Numbered from the stretch's first letter, positions 23,627-35,845 are shown. The stretch: 64,000 nucleotides of DNA from Torymus aiolomorphi (GCA_036365515.1 CM070875.1:100423128-100487127), one strand, 5' to 3'. Numbers and translations are program-made. The notes: generated by a model not told the origin, from the letters alone.

Positions 23627-24076
23627 TCACATCGAGGGCATTAGACAATGTTGAAAGTATATATTTTTCTTCTCTTTTTCGTAATTTTCAAGTGACTTTT
23701 CACGTGTAAGATTGTTTCTCTTAAGAGGCGATACAGAACCTAAGAAAGGTGTACTTATTTCATTATTAAATTCTTCGATACGTTCTGGAGAACTTGATAA
23801 AAAATCTTCATCTTTATTGACTACATTGTCGGTAACTTCATTATCCGTTGTAAATTCATTGTCAGTACCTCTCACCACTTCTAAAGCACGATTGTAACAA
23901 TCTTTACACACATGTGTAGAGGATGTTAAAAGTAAATCAGGATAAAGGTGCTTCAATGGATTAACAAGATCCTCAAGTTGTTTGGAACGTACACATTTAG
24001 GTTGGAAACATATTTTTTTGTGCTTATGTAAAAAATCTGTACATTTCATTCTCTTCGTTGAGTAATTTTGAGACAT
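23627..24076 (-). CDS. Hypothetical Cys-rich protein (transposon-type N-terminus?)
   Basis: The likely ATG at 24076 gives about 149 residues. Four Cys and His residues are arranged like a zinc-binding N-terminal module (MKCTDFLHKHKKICFQPKC, then STHVCKDCYNRALEV). This is followed by an acidic Ser/Asn-rich linker and a basic end. The frame also extends upstream to 24217. No homologue is recognised with certainty. Such modules precede transposase domains in several arthropod DNA transposons, so a truncated element gene is the most likely reading. It is uninterrupted, but no partner gene follows. Confidence 0.4.
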   Translation of the reverse strand: MSQNYSTKRMKCTDFLHKHKKICFQPKCVRSKQLEDLVNPLKHLYPDLLLTSSTHVCKDCYNRALEVVRGTDNEFTTDNEVTDNVVNKDEDFLSSSPERIEEFNNEISTPFLGSVSPLKRNNLTREKSLENYEKEKKNIYFQHCLMPSM

Positions 24077-24079
24077 CGT

Positions 24080-24990
24080 AGTTAAGTTAAAGAGGTGTAA
24101 ATATACAATAATTTTCAAAAAGATGATAGTTTTAAAAAAACTAGAGGTTTGATACATAGCAGAAACCGAACTTATCTTGGTAAATGTTAAGTCAAACGAT
24201 AGCCATCCTGCCGACAAATGTATTAGTACATAAATTCATACAAGTATTCGCATATTCACGTGTATTACTTATATACGCACAAAGATAAACATCAGATAAA
24301 CATCTTCATATTGACTGATATATCATTGTTATATTATTATATATAAGCGTTAAGCGTGAAAAATTTGTTTGTGTGTTATCTCATTAGTGATCGCTATCCC
24401 AGTGGAAAACCTGTGAATCTAACAAATACGTCTAGATAGCTATTTACGTCCTCTATCATGACAAAAGAAAATTGAGAAAAAAAAAACGCTTTTTCGAGAA
24501 AAATGCATTTTTCTAAAAACTACATTTTTCAGTAAAAAGTGCATAACTCGGGCATTTTTTATTTTTTTTTTTAAAATAACATACAGACCATGATAGAGGG
24601 CTCAAACCTGAGTGAAATTATGTATTACACGCTAAAAAGCTTAAACAACTGGTGAAGCAGTTGCTCTTTGAAAATTACATTGAAAAGGTTTGTTGCTAAG
24701 TAAGGATTTTCTCGGAATTTTGCGGCATTGTTGAAAGCATGAAATTTTGTTGCAACAAAAAAATAAAAATATACGGGTCGAATAATTTTTGGAGAAGAAC
24801 ATAAATACTTTTGTCCCAAAATGATCGGTGACATAGGCATATGCAGGCCACCTGATTTGAGATGGATTCGGCCTTATTCGACGTCAAGATTATAAAGAAC
24901 TATGTTATATTTAACAATCCAAAAGAAATTTTTATTCGTGGTTGCCAAGAAGTGGTAGCCACCTAGGGGTAGAAAGATTGAACTTGAGTA
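24080..24990. other. No identifiable feature
   Basis: AT-rich, with no coding-like frame longer than about 70 codons and no repeat partner found in the window, apart from simple A- and T-runs (24470-24570). Confidence 0.5.
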
Positions 24991-25282
24991 TTTTATAATA
25001 AGATTAGACGCTCGTAGTATAAAGTTTTATTAGTATATTATAAACGGACGACAGTCGAGCCAAAATATCCTCTCATGAGCTTGTAATTTCTATTTTCCTA
25101 AGTCGAGGGTGGGCTTTATTATGACAGACAAATCTCGATAGGAAATTTTATAGAAAGACCCACAAGAGGCAAAATAATGAAAAAAACTGAATTAGTATGA
25201 TTTTAAATTTTGGCTCGTCTGTCGTCCGTTTATAATATACTAATAAAACTTTATAATACGAGCGTCTGACCTTGTTATAAAA
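24991..25282. mobile_element. MITE-like element with about 75-bp inverted ends
   Basis: The left end TTTTATAATAAGATTAGACG and the right end's complement TTTTATAACAAGGTCAGACG continue as near-perfect inverted repeats through AAACGGACGACAG and GAGCCAAAAT. The middle, about 140 bp, is unique. No target duplication is certain. Confidence 0.75.
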
Positions 25283-25348
25283 TTGTTAGATTTCATCGCT
25301 TCTATTTTAGATGTGTTTCTCTACGAAGCGTAGTGTGTTGTTCTCGAG

Positions 25349-25457
25349 TATGGGAGAGATTTCCTCGCAAGTCTAGGACACTGACACTCTCGGAACTCGC
25401 GCTATCAGTCTATCGATAGTGACAGTATCCTAGACTTGACAGGTAATTTCCCCCATA
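25349..25457. repeat. Imperfect inverted repeat (about 45-bp arms)
   Basis: GTATGGGAGAGATTTCCTCG and CAAGTCTAGGACACTG pair with TATCCTAGACTTG and GGTAATTTCCCCCATAC. It could be a small foldback element or the stem of a transcript. Flanking sequence to 26.7 kb shows nothing further that I can name. Confidence 0.55.
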
Positions 25458-25459
25458 CT

Positions 25460-26745
25460 TAAGAAGGACCAGCTACGCGTACTTTAAGACCGGCAGCGTA
25501 CTACGCTTAGAAGTGAACACTTCCAAAAACAAGAACATTCGTCTGCTTTATTTCTTAGGACAAACAGCCAAGAACATATGAAGGTTTTTACTACCTTGAT
25601 AGTGAAGATTTTATTGTAATATCTTTCGACTAGAAAGTCTCCTTCAGTGAGCATAAATTATGTCTATCTCTGTAGTCTTTACCTCTCCGATTTCAAATAA
25701 AACCAATACATAACTCGTGGGAAGATTTCCAACTTATTTTTTTCCCGTTTGCACCCTCGGTTTTTCCTTATTTAAGCATTATAGTATATATGGGTACATA
25801 GTAAAATCTTTTTTAAAGGTTTTTTTGTTTTATATTGTTCTTCCCTACGAAATATAACCCCAAAATATTAAAAAAAAAAATTTCTTAGTAAAGTGCTCGA
25901 ATCGAGTGCTGCAAACTTCAGTCTCATTTTATATATAATTATTTAAACCAACTTTAATGTCAAGTGCTTTTTAATAGATTGTTACTTCTAAAATCCCAAT
26001 CTTTTCGTTAAAATTCTACATTTTTCTTGTATTTTTATAGAATTTTAATCACAAGATTTGGATTCTAGAAGTGAAGGTCTATAAAAATAGTATAGTACGA
26101 TATTTTATAGCTTCTTTACCAAAGTCCGCTGGCACGCCTATTCGTGCGTCAAGGGAGCACTATGGGTAGGGAGCTAGTCAAGCGAGTGTATTGTGTGATC
26201 CTAACCTCTTTCGCCATGATATTTCCGTCAGATTTTATTTTCGTTTGCCTATAACTACGTTCATAAGCCCCTAATCTTCATTACCAAATACTCAAATTTT
26301 TCGTTAGTTTTTTCACTATTACCCTGACAAGTTTGAGCAAAGTCGAAGCCGTCAATGCTGTACAATTTAGAATGAAAGAGAGAAAATGTGCTATTTCCCA
26401 TAAGCCCTGTGTTAAATGTATAAAAATTGAAATGGTTATAACTTCTTTCTCACGCTTCCAAAGATTACCAAAATTTAGCTCATTCATTTATAAACTAAAA
26501 TCTACCTATCTGCCATATTTCAGTTTTTTCTAAGGCGTCAATCCCTTACCGGTAGTAATTCCTTAAGCAGTCCATTACTGCACCGTGCGTAGCGCCCGCG
26601 CGGAGCTGGCAATAATAGACTACTTAAGTCACGGATAGGCGTGATCTAAGTGTGGATTTAGGTCACAAAGTGTTATAATAGTACTCGCTGAAATGGGTTT
26701 TGCGCTTATAACTAGTGAACGACTCGATGTATACCGACGACATCA
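25460..26745. other. No identifiable feature
   Basis: AT-rich spacer. The open frames at 26281-26533 overlap on opposite strands and look like chance. It may belong to the outer part of the Mutator-like element. Confidence 0.4.
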
Positions 26746-27480
26746 TACGTCTGTTAAGCTAGCAGATCACTTTTGTGACCCGGAATTATAGACAATACAA
26801 TCATTTTCTGCTAATTTTCTACACCCAGCATGATTTTTCTGCTCCAACCGTTTTCGAAAAACATGCGATCTGCTAGCTTCATATTAAGCTAGCAAATCCT
26901 TTTCAGTTACGTTTGCGAGTTTTTACCTTAATGATTTCAGGGAGGAGGCATATTTTGGTGCGAATTTTCTGCTGCAAGATGGTCGGAGCCATAACTCCCA
27001 AAATCCTTCGGGTGTACCATAACTGGTCATACGCCATTTGCTATGAGTATCATTTTCTTTATAAACTGTCTCTAGCGAAAAAAAATTATCTAGTATTTTG
27101 TTGCTAATTTCTGCTAATTTGCCACACCCATCCGTATTTTTTGCTATAGCCGTTTTTCGAGAAACATGCGATCTGCTATTTTAATATTAACCTAGCTCAA
27201 CATTAACCTAGCGGAACCTTTCTGGGTATCTTTGCGAGTTTTTGCCTCAGAGAATTCGGAGAGAGGGCATATTTTTGTGCTAATTTTCTGCTGCAAGGTG
27301 GCCGGGGCCAAAAATCCCAAAATCCTTCGGGGGTCCCAGAATTGGACATAGGCTATTAGCTAAGAGAATCATTGTCTAGCGAAAAAAAACTATCTAGTAT
27401 TTTGTTGCTAATTTTCTGCTAATTTTCTACATTTAACCGGATTTTTTGCTCCAGCAAACAAGTGACCTGCTGTATTAATA
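26745..27480. repeat. Left subterminal array with GCTAGC/TTAATATTAA palindromic boxes
   Basis: About two and a half units of roughly 300 bp. Each has a box like CGATCTGCTAGC...ATATTAAGCTAGC, a GTTTTCGAAAAACATG segment, GAGTTTTTACC/GCC, a purine-rich GGAGGCATATTTT and TAGTATTTTGTTGCTAAT. Confidence 0.8.
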
Positions 27481-28455
27481 TTAAGACACGCAGACATACT
27501 GAAGGAAGCGACATGATTTATAAATAAACTCGAAACCTAAATATCCGGAGGATGCGAGCTCCAGCTAGAAGCTAAATTCAAGCAGTTGAGGTTGATGAAG
27601 CAAGTCAATTATTAAGTGAACTTTCAATCCCAAATTTCCGGACTATATGAGTTTCACGCTGATGGGGAAGGCACGTAAGTGGGCGGAAGGAAGCAAGTTC
27701 ATTATTAAATGATCTTCAAAACACATAGCGTAGGAAGCGACTTTCACGTTGATGGGGATGGCACGCAGACCTGAGAGAAGAAGTAATTTGTTATTAAAAA
27801 CAATTAAAATCGAAAAAGGCAGAGGATGTGGGTTGCACGTAGAATAGGGTTCCATGCAGACGAGAGGATAAGAGCGAGTTGTTAATAAATTAAACTCCGA
27901 AACTCTAATAACCGGAGAATGCAAGTTCCCCGTAGAAAGGGAAGGCATGCCGGCGTGCGCTAAAACCAGTTGTAGATGGAGGCACGTAGACCGGCGACAG
28001 AAAAAGAATGAATAATTTTAAATAATTCAAAATCCAAATAACCGGGGTCGCAATTCCTCATTGTAGAGCTAGGGACTCAGATGGATGAGCGAAAGTGAGT
28101 TCAATAAACTTCAGAACCCAAATAGACGTGTGATACGAGCTTCACGTAAAAGCGGGAGGTACGCAGACGGGAGGGTGAAAATAAATTGATTATTAAATAA
28201 ACCACGATAATCCAAATAGTCGGGGTATGTGAACTCCAGGTTGAAGAGATAATGAAGCAGACTAGCCGGAGGAAGCAAGTTGATGATTAAATAAATTTTA
28301 AATCCCAAATTGCCGGGGGATGCGAGCTTCACGTAGAAGACGGATGTACGTAGACCGTCCAGGGAAGTTAAATAAACCCCAAATGTCAAATAGCGGGGGG
28401 GCGCGAGCTTTACGTAGAAGGAGAATGCACGGCGAGAGAAAGCAAGTTAATTATT
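27480..28455. repeat. Degenerate satellite, about 93-bp unit, ten units
   Basis: A CCAAATA-CCGG-GGATGCGAGCTTCACG-like anchor recurs at about 27538, 27628, 27722, 27808, 27902, 28032, 28118, 28211, 28304 and 28385. Each unit also has a GGCACGTAGAC-like and an AAGCAAGTT(A/C)ATTATTAA-like box. Units are strongly diverged. Minus-strand frames over it are artefacts of the repeat. Confidence 0.8.
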
Positions 28456-28458
28456 AAG

Positions 28459-28840
28459 AGGGTCTGGTACTCATGTACTCTGTTTTATCGGCAGAACACG
28501 GTAAATTCTATATTATTAAAATAAATATATCGAATTACGTCTTATAAAGAGATAGTTGCCCTGCGCAATGTAATAATCTACCAGCCTACGCAGTTTTGAG
28601 CTCAAATATCAACGGCATCCTAAAAAATTTTGCGAACAAAAATAACCGAAATTTCGTTCGCAAAATTTTTTAGGGTGCCGTTGATATTTGGGCTCCAAAC
28701 TGCGCAAGCTGATAAATTATTACATCGCACAGGGCAACTATCTCTTTATAAGACGTAATTCGATATATTTATTTTAATAATATAGAATTTACCGAGTTCT
28801 GCCGGTAAAGCAGAGTGCATGAGTACCACACCCCCTTAAA
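28459..28840. mobile_element. Near-perfect palindromic MITE (about 185-bp arms)
   Basis: GGTACTCATG near the left end mirrors CATGAGTACC near the right. The arms stay almost identical to a short centre at about 28650 (GCAAAATTTTTTAGG and its mirror). There is no coding capacity. Flanks with TTAAG/CTTAA suggest, but do not prove, the insertion site. Confidence 0.85.
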
Positions 28841-28849
28841 GGGGCTAGA

Positions 28850-29230
28850 CACCTTTTTTCTGAAATAAGAAAATTATATTTTAATACATAAATGTAAACT
28901 AATTATTTTTCACTTTTTACACATAAAAGGGGGTATATTTACTTCACCATAGAGCTTGGTCTGGGCCCTGTACATGGTCCAGAACCATAGTTACCGATTA
29001 GACAAGTTTTTTTCACTGTCAGTAAGCTTTAAAATTTTCATGCGGATGTATTGGCTCCAGATTTGAACTAAAGTACTCCTGAATGGTATAGTTCTCTGAT
29101 AACAGTAGTTATTTTTGAACCGATGTAAAGAAAAATTTTGTGCTGTTATCCAAGAATTTTTTTCATTTTTATTAAATTTTTAAAATTTTTTCAAAATCCT
29201 TCTGATATAAACATTTTTTCTGAGATCTAA
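28850..29230. other. No identifiable feature
   Basis: AT-rich spacer without a coding-like frame or repeat partner that I can see. Confidence 0.4.
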
Positions 29231-29234
29231 TCCT

Positions 29235-30010
29235 AAATCCCTACTGTCACCAGGAAACTATACTATTCAAGAGTACTCACCAGGAGAGTGTTAGCGATTC
29301 GCATCACGGATTCGGCTAAAATTTTTTAGGATATGTTTTTGGACGTAGAAACATGAAGAAAGCTGCAATATTAGACTCTAATGCTGCAAAAAAACTCTAT
29401 TTATGGACATTTTTTGCTTCATTCTGCAAAAATTTTTTTAATAAGCCTCTTCTTAAAACAGTAACCATTTACTTTAGCAGAGTCTTAAAAACTATTTCAA
29501 GAAAAGAAAATAAAACTACAGAAGGTGACCTTTGATATGTTTTTTTCGGAATTATTAATTCTTTACAAAGTTATGAAAGTTTGAAATTGAGCAACGAAAA
29601 TACACCAAAATATGCATGAACTCGAACAGCGAGTTTTATGGATTTAACAGTGCATTTTTAATGCTCAAATTTAAACTTCCATCTTTGGAAGGAATTAATA
29701 TTTTCTAATTCTGAAAAAAGCATATGAAAGATTGCTCTCCTAGTTTTATTTTCTCTTCTTGAAATAGTTTGTAAGACTTTACTCCCCAGAGTAAATGGTT
29801 ACTGTTTAAAGAAGTGGCTTTTTAAAAAGATTTTTTCAAAATAAAGCAAAAAACGTTTATAACTTGAGTTTTTTGGAGCTAGGGTCTAATATTGCAACTT
29901 TCTTCATGTTTCTACGTCCAAAAACCTATTCTAAAGTTTTAGCCGAATCCGTGATGCAGATCCCTGACCCTCTCCTGATCAGTTCAAATTTGGAGTCAAT
30001 CCATTCGCAG
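29235..30010. repeat. Foldback repeat (about 280-bp arms)
   Basis: The left arm 29270-29550 and right arm 29700-29990 are inverted copies (GCTAAAATTTTTTAGGATAT, TTTTTGGACGTAGAAACATG and CAGTAACCATTTACT with their mirrors), centred near 29620. The 60-codon frame 29353-29535 is in one arm and is not credible as a gene. Confidence 0.75.
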
Positions 30011-30382
30011 GAAAATTTGAAATACGGACAGTGAGCCCATGTAATTAATCACAATATTATGAGAAAATCAACTTCAAAGATTTGATATCTCATAATGCAT
30101 GCAAATGTTCAAAACATGCCTCCCTTTTTATTGATACTGATACTTATTTATATACTGGTGAAAGAAAAAAGTTAGGCATTGACTTCCTTGCGTAGAATTT
30201 AATTTGCCTTGGTATTTATTGACCTAGAAAACAAAATCAAATTTTAGTTATTTTATAACATTTTGGCTATACATACTTCAAAACATATATCTTAGATACT
30301 TATCGTTTTTTCGCCGTAGGTCAAAAGCTTTTATGTCTGTCCTGTTGCCAGTATTTATATTATATAAATATACATACATAAT

Positions 30383-31990
30383 TTAAAATGCACCTGCTGC
30401 ATATAAATCATCCTGCAGCTGCTCTCGAGCTGGCCTTCTCATAATGCAGACATCGTTGGTGTTGTCTTCAGTCTTCTTCTCTGCAGATGCAAGACTGAAT
30501 TCGTTGCTTGCTTCCACCCATTGAACTGCAGAGGATCCAGGAATGCATTCAAACTTCTCCATGATGTAAAGTATGCCTGTTTTTCCTTGGTTGAAACAGG
30601 TCACAGCAATGTGAGTACCAATTTCCAAAACTTTCAAGCCACTGAATAAGGTTTTGTTGAAACTCTCATTAGAGTTTTGCGTGAAACCTCCAAGACACTT
30701 CTGGAGAAGATCTGCACTAGATAAGTCTTCATAAATTGGCTGAGCTGATCCATGACGGTCAGTGGAATGGCTTCTTTGTGTTTAAATTTCTTGAGTTTTC
30801 TTTGGGTCTTCGCTTTTTGCCATTTACACCAGTTGGTAAGTCCTTTTGGGCAGAATTGATGTTGAGGGCTCTTATCAGTAGACATCTGATGGTAATACGT
30901 GGTTCAAATAGTATTTCGCATACCATCAACAAATACTGAGTTGTCTCTGATCGCCTTTCCGTAATAGGAAGATAATTTTCATATCATCAGCCCTGTCAAG
31001 CGATCTTTTCAACGCATTGGTTTTTCATCTGACAGAAGCTTCTTCCCTTATGACTTCTTCAAGTTCGTTAAAGGAGTGCTCATCCTCTTGTGGACATGAC
31101 GAATACACTCTATCTTCTTTACTTGCAGTTTGTCACCATGTGGTTCCGCTTCTGATACAGTCTTGAACACCTTAGAGTCACCATCACCGACGTAATATTC
31201 ATACTTCACTGCATACTTTTCTTCAGATTTTGAAAAAATTGCCTTCATACCATCTACTTCCATTTTTCCAGCATAGCCCTGATGATTGGCTGTACAATCT
31301 GGTTCGTGCTCTTCATACTATTCTTCATATTCTGCTGTTCCTTTCTTTTTCTCCCAGACTGAGCAAGGTTTACAGAAGTTGTTTTTAATAATAACATCCA
31401 AAACATTACCACATCTGTTGCTAATAATACTGGTGACACCTTGTAAGGAAGAAAAGCCTCTCTTCTTCCAAGAGCCGTCACCTAAAACAGTAACTCCAGT
31501 ATTTGGTGGTGTTAACTTGACTTCTTCTTTCACTGCTGTGTCCATGAACTCTTGAGCCGCTTCTGCACAAATACTTCCAAGATGCTCATTGATTTTATCA
31601 TAAGCAGAATGAGCGCATTGGTGATGATAAGTCCATGATTCCACAGAAGGTTGATAGTCCAGTGTGACCGTGGCTAAATGCACGCATGACAAGCACGATC
31701 CTTCTGTTTATTTCCCATGCATTATTCATGGTGCCAACTTTCTTGCAAGAATTTATTGCTGCAACTTGGCCACATCTGTCACAGACTAAATCAATTTTAA
31801 TTCCAAAACCTTAAAGCCTAGATTCGCTTATATGAACAGGTCCATAGCACTCACTGCAACATAAAGCTCTTTCGAGGTCAGGGAACAGAATGCTGATGTT
31901 GATTATTCTATTCTGTTTGTCGCAGTGAGAAGATGTTGACCTATCTCTCATCTTTCTAGCGGAAGTTGATCTTCTTCTTTGCTTTCTGCC
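30383..31990 (-). pseudogene. Mutator-like transposase domain protein, fragmented
   Basis: Read leftwards from about 31990: a Cys-pair region (CCSECYGPVHISES; LVCDRCGQVAA), WEINRRIVLVMRAFSHGHTG, then the core (AYDKINEHLGSICAEAAQEF, VTVLGDGSWKKRGFSSLQGV, KIECIRHVHKRMSTPL, YYVGDGDSKVFKTV), a Cys/Trp motif (QFCPKGLTNWCKW) and a basic end (IMRRPAREQLQDDLYAAGAF). This order matches the Mutator-like transposase domain found in many arthropod and cnidarian proteins. It is spread over at least five frames with stops, so it is inactive. It would have bound element ends; the flanking arrays are candidate sites. Confidence 0.85.
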
Positions 31991-32227
31991 ATTCTCCTCA
32001 TTATCGATATTTCCTTGAAAAATTCTAACCCTCTTCTTGGATTCTTCCTATTGAGTATTTGAAGTCAGGATGAGTATGGCTAAATCTTTCCTTTGCATCT
32101 CGTCCATTTTTTGAAGCAATTTTCAAACTTTGTGAAAAATCACTTTTCTTCCTTTTTATTCTCGAAGGCTATTGGGATTTTTGATTCTGTTTATCTTGGA
32201 GCAAGATATGAATAACAAAATTTGCTA

Positions 32228-33187
32228 AGGCAAACCCTTGCAAGGATACAAGAATATGGTCTGCTAATTTAATATTAAGCTAGCCGATCGCATGTTTCTT
32301 GCAACCAGCTGGAATAAAAAACACTAGCAAAATTTTCAGAGTTTTAATTCCGACCAGCTTTCAGCAAAAAATAAATACGAAATTATGCATCCTCTCTGAA
32401 TTCGCTAAGGCAAGAACCCGCAAAGATATCGGATCATGATCTGTTAGCTTAATCTTAAGCTGACAGATCGCATGATTCTCGGAAACGGCTGGAGCAGAAA
32501 AATCCGGTTGGATATAGAAATTCAGCAAAAAATTAGCAACAAAATACTATATAGTTTTTTTTTGCTTGAGACCGTTTATACAGAAAATGATACTCTCAGC
32601 CAAAAGCCTACGTTCAGTTCTGGAACTCCCGAAGAATTTTGGTATTTTTTAATTCGGCCATCTTGGAAACGAAAATTAGCATCAAAATATGCCCCCTCAG
32701 TGAATTTTCTATGGCATGAATATGTTCTGCTAGGTTAATATGAAGCTGGCAAATCGCATGTTTCTTGAAAACGGATGGAGTAGAAAACTCTTGCAGTATT
32801 TTCGAATTTTAGGCTCCAGCTAACATGCAGCAAAAATATTGGCACCAAAATATGCCTCCTCTCTGTATTTGATAAGGTTAAAACCCGTAAACATACCGGA
32901 ACATGATCTGCTAGCTTAAATTGAGCTGGCAGATCGCACATTTCTCGGAAACAGCTCAAGTAGCCAACTTCAACAGAAATTTCGTATTTTTAAGTCCCGC
33001 CATCTTTCAGCAAAAAATTAGCACTAAAATATGCCTTCACTCTGAATTGGCTAAGGCAATAACTCGCAAAGATATCGAAATATGATCTGCTATCTTAATG
33101 TTGAGCTGGCAGATCGTACATTTCGCGGAAACAGCTGGAGTCGAAATCTCCCGCATGATTTTGGGACTTCTGACTCCGTTCATCTTA
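32228..33187. repeat. Right subterminal array, part 1
   Basis: Inverted units of the left array. Boxes such as CTGCTAATTTAATATTAAGC followed by a CATGTTTCTCGGAAACGGCTGG-like segment recur at about 32290, 32470, 32760, 32938 and 33117. Confidence 0.8.
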
Positions 33188-34015
33188 TGTTATGTCGAAA
33201 ATAATTAAGTGTTATGTTGTTAGGCAGGAGCCTTCCATAGTTTATGGATTTACATAGTCAGACAGATATAGCTGGGGAATGCCCTCTCCATGTGCAAGTT
33301 ATGCAAAACCAAGGTTAACAATCAGAGTGGCACCCGAATTCACGTGCACTTTACTACTACGCGGTTGTATACTCTATACGTACATTAGTGTAGGCTCGCC
33401 TTAAGTATAATGCTCGAAACCGGGGTACAGAAACCCAAGAATTTACCGAGGGAATTTCAAAGTAAATAAAGTACAAAAACTAGTGAATCCAATTAACACT
33501 GTTCATTTACAACAAATAAATTAAACTGGAAATGTAAAGTCGCTCGCCAAGCCTCGTCCTAATCTATCCCGCAATTGGTCGTTCAGAATGAAAGTGTGAG
33601 GTAGGTCGTAATCGCTGCTGCCGTCCTGGTGGTTTTCAGACGACTCCTTCTTGACTGATGGTTGTTCGCCGTACGTTTAGTAGTATGAGGTGAAATCGAC
33701 TAAGTTCTCGCCGGGTGGTGGGCTAAATGCTCTAAATCCAAGAGGCTGGTGAGGGATTTTTCGTCAACACTTTTTATGATTTCTCTGGCAGTAATTTGGC
33801 AATCTTTTATGGTTTTTTTAGTGCGCAGTCGCGCAGGGCTTTGCCCTTCGGGAAGGAGTTGTATAAACTCATCTGCCATCTGGCATAGCTTCGCCCTTCG
33901 AAAGATGGTAAAATACCACTGGCTCCCGCAGCCTCGTCGTATTTATGGTTGTGTGGCGCTCTGTTTTTCGCAGCATCTCAGTGTCCACCAGAATCCGCGT
34001 ACAGAACGAATATTA
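33188..34015. mobile_element. Unidentified 0.83-kb insertion in the array
   Basis: The array unit breaks at CCGTTCATCTT and resumes at GCAGAAAATTAGCAAC. The sequence between is unlike the array and richer in GC. It has no known domain; the 90-codon frame at 33749-34021 is not recognisable. It begins near TGTTATG and could be a solo LTR, but clear termini were not found. Confidence 0.45.
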
Positions 34016-35060
34016 AACTAGAAAATAAGCAGAAAATTAGCAACAAAATACTATATAGTTTTTTTTTTTGCTTGTGACCGTTTATACAGAAAACGATACT
34101 CTTAGGCAAGCGCCTACATTCAGTTCTGGAACTCCCGAAGAATTTTGGGATTCTTGGCACCGACCATCTTGCAGCAGAAAATTCACACCAAAATATGCTC
34201 CCTCTCTGAAGTCGTTGAGGTAAAAACTCGCAAATATACCCGAAAAGGGTAAACTAGCTTAATAGTAAGCGTGTTGGGTGTAGACAATTAGCAGAAAATT
34301 AGCAGAAAATCACAAAAGTGATCTGCTAGCTAGGTTATAAGATCCGCTGGCTTAATATTAACCTAGCGGATCTCCTATTTCTCATATAGAATTAGAGCAA
34401 CAAAATATCTAAAACGCCATAGAAAATTAGCATCAAATTAGCAACAAAATCCTACGTGGTTGTATTAACAATAATACATTTTTCCGATCACTGAAGTCAT
34501 CAGCGAGGACGTGTACTCTGGAAATTGGTCGCTGAAGGGTTTCCGAATTTTTCACTCCGAACATCTTGCAGCAATGAATCAGAAACAAAATATGCTCTCT
34601 CTGCGAGGTTGCTAAGACAAAAATTCGCAAAGATAGGGGAACATCGTCTGCTAGCTTAATACGAACCAAGTAGATCGCTTGTTTCTCGGAAACGGCTGTA
34701 TCAACGAAATCGGGTTTGGCATAACAAATTAGCAACAAATTAGCAATAAAATACTACATTTTTGTTTTAACGAATAATCCATTTTTTCCAATCCCTTAAG
34801 TCATTGGCGAGGACGTATACTCCGGAAATTGGTCGCTGAAGGGTTTTCCGAATTTTTAACTCCGAGCATCTTGCAGCAACAAATTAGCAACAAAACATGT
34901 CCCCTCTCTGAGCTCACTAGAGCAAAAATTCGCAATAATAGAGGAACATGGTCTGCTGGCATAATATTAACCAAGCACATCGCTTGATTCTCGGAAACGG
35001 CTGGAGCAAAAGAATCGGGTTTGGCGAAACAAATTAGCAACAAATTAGTAACAAATTATG
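34015..35060. repeat. Right subterminal array, part 2
   Basis: Further inverted units, including the near-perfect palindrome GATCCGCTGGCTTAATATTA with CCTAGCGGATC at about 34340-34372. Two roughly 310-bp units (34430-34740 and 34745-35050) are close copies (TCATTGGCGAGGACGTATAC). Confidence 0.8.
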
Positions 35061-35845
35061 GTATAGTTTATAAGCCCATATCATGAAAGTGATTTGCTGA
35101 GAATTTGTTTAATTTACATATTTGTAAAACAAGGTTTACTTGTAAAAAAAATGATGTGTATAAAAAAGATATATCATTGTTAAAAAAGAATGCAGTAATG
35201 AGTAATTTTAGTCCTTTTCGATGTTTTATTAACTGCATACGCATGTAATAACATACTGTTGTCTCGTGGGACATATGATTTAATTTATTTTACCGAAAGT
35301 TATATCAGTATTTTTTCTGATTTATAAAATAATGTGTACACAGTTTCTGCTACGTTGCATTTCAAAACGCGCGGTATCATAACGAAGTGAGACACCGAAA
35401 TTGCGAAAGAACGCGCGCGTAGAAATTTTCTCTACATTCATCACTCTTAAAATTTGTAATCACCACCTACGGCTTGCCCTGAATTGATTTGCTTAAAATG
35501 ATGATCTCTTCTCATCGCCGAAATCATCTTTAACCCAGTTTAATTGTGTTATAAAAGAAGCAATACGCGTTCACGCGAGTTCGTAACCGCGACGGAAAAT
35601 AAGCGATCTTGGACGCCGTCTTACTCCGGCCAACAAGAAGTTCTACTCTTAATATTTTGTACCTTACATTTTGACCAATTCACTTTATCCAAATAAATAA
35701 AGTACAATTATTTAAAACTCGTGTTATTTCAATTGAAAACCTACATCAAAGGAAAAGTAAGAAGCAAAGAAAATTAATTCATTTAATTATAAAAGCATTG
35801 TCCTTGGATTTCGAGACTTAACAATACTAATTTTCACTTTCTTAC
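35060..35845. other. No identifiable feature
   Basis: AT-rich spacer with one GC-richer patch (35360-35420, GCGCGCG blocks). No coding-like frame or internal repeat partner. Confidence 0.4.

Larger units (their letters stand above)
26745..35060. mobile_element. Mutator-like element with inverted subterminal arrays
   Basis: A Mutator-type transposase pseudogene (30383-31990, minus) lies between arrays of the same repeat unit in opposite orientation: 26745-27480 on the left, and 32228-33187 plus 34015-35060 on the right. The interior also holds a 93-bp satellite, a palindromic MITE and a foldback. Exact termini and target duplication were not found, so it is possible that the arrays and the transposase are neighbours by chance. 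Confidence 0.5.

Noticed and set aside
33749..34021. 90-codon frame as a gene in the array insertion
   Set aside because: No recognisable motif, and it runs into repeat sequence at its end.
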